Source of the DNA: Dehalococcoidia bacterium
GTDB taxonomy: Bacteria; Chloroflexota; Dehalococcoidia; UBA2979
Length of the DNA stretch: 9,317 bases
Direction of reading: 5' to 3'
NCBI GenBank assembly: GCA_018700215.1
Contig: JABIST010000339.1
Coordinates: 1 to 9,317 of the forward strand
The notes under the pieces were generated by a model. It was not told the origin of the DNA and did not search any database. It saw nothing but the letters and a program-made list of their open reading frames with translations. The position numbers and the translations under genes were made by a program. Shown here in pieces: positions 5,790 to 9,317 of the stretch; the first letter of the stretch is position 1; the number at the start of each line of letters is the position of its first letter.

Positions 5790-6542
5790 CTACTCCAGCA
5801 GCCCCTCGCGGATCGCGTCCAGACCCGCCGAGGAGACGCCGATCGATTCGAGGTAGGCGCGCGCGGAGCCGTGCTCGGAGTGGAGATGCTCCAGGAAGCC
5901 AGCGATCGCCTCGGGTGGTGCGCCGTAGAGGCGACGCTGCTCCTCGATCGTGTCACCGTCGATCGGGCGACCAGCGGCGCGGACGCGATCCATCAAGCCC
6001 TCGAGCGAGCGGTTCGAGAGGTCGTAGTCGTCGCGGATCGTGTCGTGGTCGACGCCCAGCAAGTCGAGGAGGAGTGCGAGGCTGACTCCGGTCCGGTCCT
6101 TGCCGGCGGAGCAGTGGATGATCGCCGGGTAGGTGTCCGAGTCCGCGAGCAGGTTGAACATGCTTGCGAAGCGGTCCGCGCCGTAGCGCAGATACGAGCC
6201 GTAGCGCGGTCCGGAGATGCCGCGCCCGAACTCCTCGTCGAGCTGCGCGCTGCCGCCGTCCGGGATGATCGAGAGATGGTGGTGGGCGACGGGGTCTTCG
6301 AGGATCAGCCCGAGCGTGCCCGGTCCCTCCACCTCGTTCGGGAAGCGCAGGTCGAAGACCGAGCGAACGCCGAGCTGGTCGCGGACGAGCGAAGCGGACT
6401 CTGGTGTCGCCTCGTGCAGTGCGCCCGCACGGAAGACGCGCCGCCAGCGGACGCAATTGCCCTCGGTGGTTTCGTAGCCGCCGCCGTCGCGGAAGTTCAG
6501 GACGCCTTCGACATCGATGAAGCGGGCGGGTTCGGTGGTCAT
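5790..6542 (-). CDS. Tyrosine/dual-specificity protein phosphatase, MptpB-like (Y_phosphatase3)
   Basis: A 250-residue cysteine phosphatase that would remove phosphate from tyrosine, and perhaps serine/threonine or phosphoinositides. The P-loop is IHCSAGKDRTG, with nucleophile Cys144 and Arg150 (C-x5-R). The Lys148-Asp149 pair inside the loop is the mark of the Mycobacterium tuberculosis MptpB class. The N-terminal VLNFRDGGGY (14-23), then RWRRVFRAGAL (32-42) and VFDLRFPNE (62-70), are the family's usual entry motifs; the Asp of DLR is a candidate general acid region. There is no signal peptide. MptpB is about 276 residues, so this is near full length. The ATG at 6542 overlaps the stop of the glycosyltransferase (ATGA), with GAGGA at 6550-6554 as ribosome site, so it is translationally coupled. 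Family call is sure; substrate unknown. Confidence 0.93.
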   Translation of the reverse strand: MTTEPARFIDVEGVLNFRDGGGYETTEGNCVRWRRVFRAGALHEATPESASLVRDQLGVRSVFDLRFPNEVEGPGTLGLILEDPVAHHHLSIIPDGGSAQLDEEFGRGISGPRYGSYLRYGADRFASMFNLLADSDTYPAIIHCSAGKDRTGVSLALLLDLLGVDHDTIRDDYDLSNRSLEGLMDRVRAAGRPIDGDTIEEQRRLYGAPPEAIAGFLEHLHSEHGSARAYLESIGVSSAGLDAIREGLLE

Positions 6543-8383
6543 GGGCTTGTCCTCGTTGGGTTGTTACTGGGATCGCAGTTGAATACGGACCAGCCGCGGC
6601 CGAGGCCGCTGGCGGAACTCTTGAAGCACTGGCCCGAGATCACGACCTGGAGGTCGCGCAGCAGGCCGGTGTAGGTGGTGGCGCCTTCGAGGAAGATGTA
6701 GGGGATCTGGCCGTCTCGGATCAACTGCTCCAACTCTTCGGGCTCGACCACCGGGGCACGCTGGTACTCGTTCCAGATCGGCAGTACCGAGGCACCGGAC
6801 ACCGCGATCGCCTCACCGGCATCGTTGATGCTTGAAACCGCGAAGCGGTAGCGCGCGTCCGGTAGCGTCTGGCCGACGTGGCTGGCCATCGCCTCGGCAG
6901 GCACGCTGCGCTCTCGAGGTGGGGCGACATCGGCATGGGCGAAGTCGATCGGGTTTGGCCGTGTCACCTGGCCACCCCTCGGTGCGTCGAGCGTGATCCA
7001 GAGCGAGGTAACCAGGGGCACCACGAGGATCGCCGCGACCGCGACGGGGCGGGCAACGCTGGCGACACGAGCGAGCGGTGGGAGCTGCGTGGCGAGCGCG
7101 AGGATGAACGCGGCGACGAGCCCCACCGCTGCGGCGGCGCTGATTCGGGTCTCGAACGGCGGCAGTTCGTCGTAGGTGAAGAGGGCGAATCCGAGCAGGA
7201 GCGCGACGCCGATCGGGAGCAGGAGGCCGCTCAGACGCCCTCGCGCACGCCATGCCTCGATGATGCCGACGCCTGCGAGGACGGCGATCGCGGGGGCGTA
7301 AGACTCGGTGTAGTGGGCGGCGGCGCGGTTGGAGGCACTGAAGAAGACGATGCCTGTGATCAGCCACCCAGCCCAGAACAGACCCGGTCCATGCAGCAGC
7401 CAGTCGCGCCTCCGCAGTGCCACAACGAAGAGACCGCCAAGGGCGATTAGCGCGCCGAACCCGATCAGTGGTCCGTTGCTGGCCTGCGTGAGCCGGAACA
7501 ATCCTCGGTCGCCCACGCCATAGTTGAGCGCGGCGGTCACCAGGCCCTGCGTCCGCGGCACACCGGTCACCGGTACGAAGATCGCTACGTCCGAGGGCAG
7601 CACGCGCTCGAGGCCGTTGTAGCGGAAGGCCAACCCCAGCTCGGAATTCGACTGATCGTTCATCACCATCGGTCGGTCGTCAGCAGGCGTGAGTTCGACG
7701 AAGGCGACCCAGGCGAGTGAGACAGCGACCCCGACCGCTGTAGCCACGAGCACCGGCGCGACGAGCACACGCCACTGGTCGCGCCAGCTCCACGCGACGT
7801 AGACGGTGGCGGCGGGGAGGAGGATGAAGCCCTCGAAGAACTTCACGTTGAAGACGATGCCCATCAGCGCGGTCCAGGCGACGAGCAACCAGGGGCGGCG
7901 GTCCTCGACGGCGACAACAAGCAGCCAGGCAGCGGCCGCGACGAGCGCGAGCACCAGCGCGTCCATCGTCGAGTCGCGGGCTGTCGCCACCGACTCGGGG
8001 AAGATCGCGAGCACGAGCGCGGCGACGAGCCCGGCTCCGATGCCGTGGCTCCGCTTCGCACCGGCGAAGACCAGCAGCACAGCTGCGGTGCCCGCCAGCG
8101 CCATCGGCAGGATGATCGCCCAGCCCTCGAAGCCAAAGATCTTCGTCGAAAGCACCTGTAGCCAGAGCGCGAGGGGTGGCTTATCGACGTTGAGCGTGCC
8201 CGCCGGGTCGAATGCCGCGTAAACGAAGTTGTGCCACGACTCGCCCATCGAGCGAACCGCCGAGGCGTAGAAGAAGCTGCCGATGCCCGCGCGCCCCAAA
8301 TCGAACAGGCGAAGGAACGCGGCGAGCGCCGTGATCGCGAGCAATGCGAAGGCCGTCGCGCCTCGGCGGTGGCGCTCGATCAT
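6539..8383 (-). CDS. Integral membrane glycosyltransferase, GT39/PMT_2 (YkcB/ArnT-like)
   Basis: A large polytopic membrane enzyme of the GT-C fold that would move a sugar from a polyprenyl-phosphate donor to a protein, lipid or polymer acceptor on the outer face of the membrane. It is 614 residues from the ATG at 8383. After a short basic N-terminus comes a first helix (FALLAITALAAFLRLF). The loop FYASAVRSMGESWHNFVYAAFDPAGTLNVDKPPLALW (residues 38-74, given by position) has the SWHNF, DP.G and VDKPP.A.W signatures of YkcB-type proteins, then LQVLSTKIFGFEGWA (75-89). RDSTMDALV (136-144) matches their conserved TMD loop. About 10-12 further helices follow, and a soluble C-terminal part of about 120 residues with two cysteines. 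Other possible starts are a GTG at 8401, four bases past the upstream stop, and a TTG at 8431; none has a clear ribosome site. ATG was preferred. The gene is sandwiched between overlapping or abutting neighbours. Acceptor unknown. Confidence 0.9.
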   Translation of the reverse strand: MIERHRRGATAFALLAITALAAFLRLFDLGRAGIGSFFYASAVRSMGESWHNFVYAAFDPAGTLNVDKPPLALWLQVLSTKIFGFEGWAIILPMALAGTAAVLLVFAGAKRSHGIGAGLVAALVLAIFPESVATARDSTMDALVLALVAAAAWLLVVAVEDRRPWLLVAWTALMGIVFNVKFFEGFILLPAATVYVAWSWRDQWRVLVAPVLVATAVGVAVSLAWVAFVELTPADDRPMVMNDQSNSELGLAFRYNGLERVLPSDVAIFVPVTGVPRTQGLVTAALNYGVGDRGLFRLTQASNGPLIGFGALIALGGLFVVALRRRDWLLHGPGLFWAGWLITGIVFFSASNRAAAHYTESYAPAIAVLAGVGIIEAWRARGRLSGLLLPIGVALLLGFALFTYDELPPFETRISAAAAVGLVAAFILALATQLPPLARVASVARPVAVAAILVVPLVTSLWITLDAPRGGQVTRPNPIDFAHADVAPPRERSVPAEAMASHVGQTLPDARYRFAVSSINDAGEAIAVSGASVLPIWNEYQRAPVVEPEELEQLIRDGQIPYIFLEGATTYTGLLRDLQVVISGQCFKSSASGLGRGWSVFNCDPSNNPTRTSP

Positions 8384-8405
8384 CGAGAGCGGCGAGACCA
8401 CCCGA

Positions 8406-9317
8406 TCAGATCGCGACGCTGGAGTTCGCAATCAGCACGATCGTGCCATCGTCCTTCTCGATCCAGGCGAAGGCGCCTCGGCGTGACGGGTCGTCCTCGA
8501 GCGGTCCGGTGTCGACACCCTTCATCGTGAGGTGGTCGTCGGGCCAGGTGGGGTTGGTGAACTTCACGTCCAGCTTGCCGCTGTTCCAGAACTCCGGGCC
8601 GAAGTGGTTTTCCACCAGGCTGCCGATGTAGGACATCGTCATCCGCCCGCCGACCACGACCTGCTGGAACCCGAGTTCCTGTGAGGCCGCGAGGTCGGTG
8701 TGGTAGCTCTTACTGCCGTGGAAGTACTGGCCGCACATCTCCAGCGTGACCGTCGCATCGACCGGCTCGATCGGCGTGCCTTCCGGCACATTGAACTTGC
8801 GCGCGCCTTCCTTCTTCGTCGGGTCGCGGAACTCTACCTGCTCCACCGGCGCGTCGAGCAGGAACGACTGGTGGTGCCGGGAGACGACAACCGTCTTCCC
8901 GCTGGCGTCCTCGAGGTTCATCTCCGTGTTGACGACGGTGCGGTCTCGCCGCTTGTAGATATCGAGGATGCGCCCATGCGCGACGTAGGATTCGCCGGCG
9001 ACCAGCGGCGCGCTCAGCTCCCATTCCTGACGCATCCAGAGGTGACCGCGATCCTGATCGAACGCACTCCAACGATGGAAGTTGTCCGCTGCGCCGGCCA
9101 CCATCGTCGGCACGAGCGCGTCCGCGGGGCGAGTCTGCGCGAGGCCCTCGTAGTAGTCCGCCAGCAGCCCCTCGGTCAGCTCGAACTCGAGGTCCGGCAG
9201 GCTGCGCAGCAGCGGGCGAATAAGGTCGCTCTCGAGCAGCCGCTGCGCCAGCGCGAGCGCCTCCTCCTTCGGCGGCGGCTCATGCGGCGCGCCGTACAGC
9301 AGCGCCTTCATCGCCGC
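8406..9317 (-). CDS. Second double-hotdog MaoC-like protein, 5' end possibly outside window
   Basis: At least 301 residues from an ATG at 9311. The frame is still open at the window edge and no ribosome site can be seen in the six bases left, so the true start may lie beyond. After a helical stretch (about 11-57), a first hotdog domain spans about 60-155 (VPTMVAGAADNFHRW, then WELSAPLVAGESYVAHGRILDIYKR, with the usual strand-loop-strand of FAS1-type dehydratases). A second spans about 180-300 (YHTDLAASQELGFQQVVVGG at 203-222, then LDVKFTNPTWPDDHL). Against the MaoC pattern GD.NP.HTD, the second domain keeps His204 but has Gly199 where the catalytic Asp belongs. Probably an acyl-CoA hydratase/dehydratase relative or non-catalytic subunit. 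Its stop at 8406 lies within a few bases of the candidate glycosyltransferase starts, so the two are likely co-transcribed. Fold fairly sure, reaction unknown. Confidence 0.85.
   Translation of the reverse strand, partial: AAMKALLYGAPHEPPPKEEALALAQRLLESDLIRPLLRSLPDLEFELTEGLLADYYEGLAQTRPADALVPTMVAGAADNFHRWSAFDQDRGHLWMRQEWELSAPLVAGESYVAHGRILDIYKRRDRTVVNTEMNLEDASGKTVVVSRHHQSFLLDAPVEQVEFRDPTKKEGARKFNVPEGTPIEPVDATVTLEMCGQYFHGSKSYHTDLAASQELGFQQVVVGGRMTMSYIGSLVENHFGPEFWNSGKLDVKFTNPTWPDDHLTMKGVDTGPLEDDPSRRGAFAWIEKDDGTIVLIANSSVAI

Noticed and set aside
5871..6674. 267-codon plus-strand frame across the phosphatase
   Set aside because: Antisense to a gene with an intact CX5R motif; Val/Ala/Glu-rich shadow with no ribosome site or domain.
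6878..7450. 190-codon plus-strand frame inside the glycosyltransferase
   Set aside because: Highly charged Gly/Asp/Glu-rich composition typical of the complement of a high-GC membrane protein gene.
9279..9311. N-terminus of the second hotdog protein (MKALLYGAPHEP) as the start of a zinc alcohol dehydrogenase fused to it
   Set aside because: The first dozen residues resemble the opening of such enzymes, but no dehydrogenase sequence follows, so chance similarity is more likely than a fusion.
1..9317. Defence system, mobile element, CRISPR array or biosynthetic cluster
   Set aside because: No transposase, integrase, nuclease, toxin or repeat-spacer pattern; the genes are housekeeping or transport types with uniform composition.

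Overview
The window is a stretch of high-GC bacterial chromosome, about two thirds G+C by eye, densely packed with metabolic and membrane genes. I see no phage, transposon, CRISPR array, tRNA or rRNA. Codon use and base composition look even throughout. Two double-hotdog (MaoC-like) proteins, a YkcB-like membrane glycosyltransferase and an MptpB-type phosphatase would suit a Chloroflexota or actinobacterial-type genome. That placement is inference and weak, because no marker gene is present.

The left half (1-4102) reads on the plus strand. It holds the C-terminal three quarters of an ABC-3 family metal (Zn/Mn/Fe) transporter permease, a 12-helix major facilitator exporter with a GTG start, a 300-residue double-hotdog protein, and a type I alpha DAHP synthase (first step of the shikimate pathway). 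The last carries every metal and substrate residue of E. coli AroG. A strong GNRA-capped hairpin terminator closes this side.

The right half (4176-9317) reads on the minus strand and converges on the terminator. In transcription order it holds a second double-hotdog protein (possibly cut by the window edge), a large GT39/PMT-like membrane glycosyltransferase, a tyrosine/dual-specificity phosphatase whose ATG overlaps the glycosyltransferase stop codon, a small secreted beta-rich protein of unknown function, and cofactor-dependent phosphoglycerate mutase (gpmA). The first three are packed tightly enough to be one transcript. The secreted protein and gpmA each have their own leader (136 and 191 bases), and both leaders contain inverted repeats.

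DAHP synthase and GpmA are linked only loosely: GpmA acts in the part of glycolysis that leads to phosphoenolpyruvate, a DAHP synthase substrate. The two hotdog proteins probably act on acyl-CoA-type substrates, but neither keeps the textbook hydratase Asp/His pair. No clear novel multi-gene system is visible. The items most worth a second look are the divergent hotdog proteins, the hotdog-glycosyltransferase-phosphatase transcript, the secreted protein family, and the structured leaders of gpmA and of the secreted protein.
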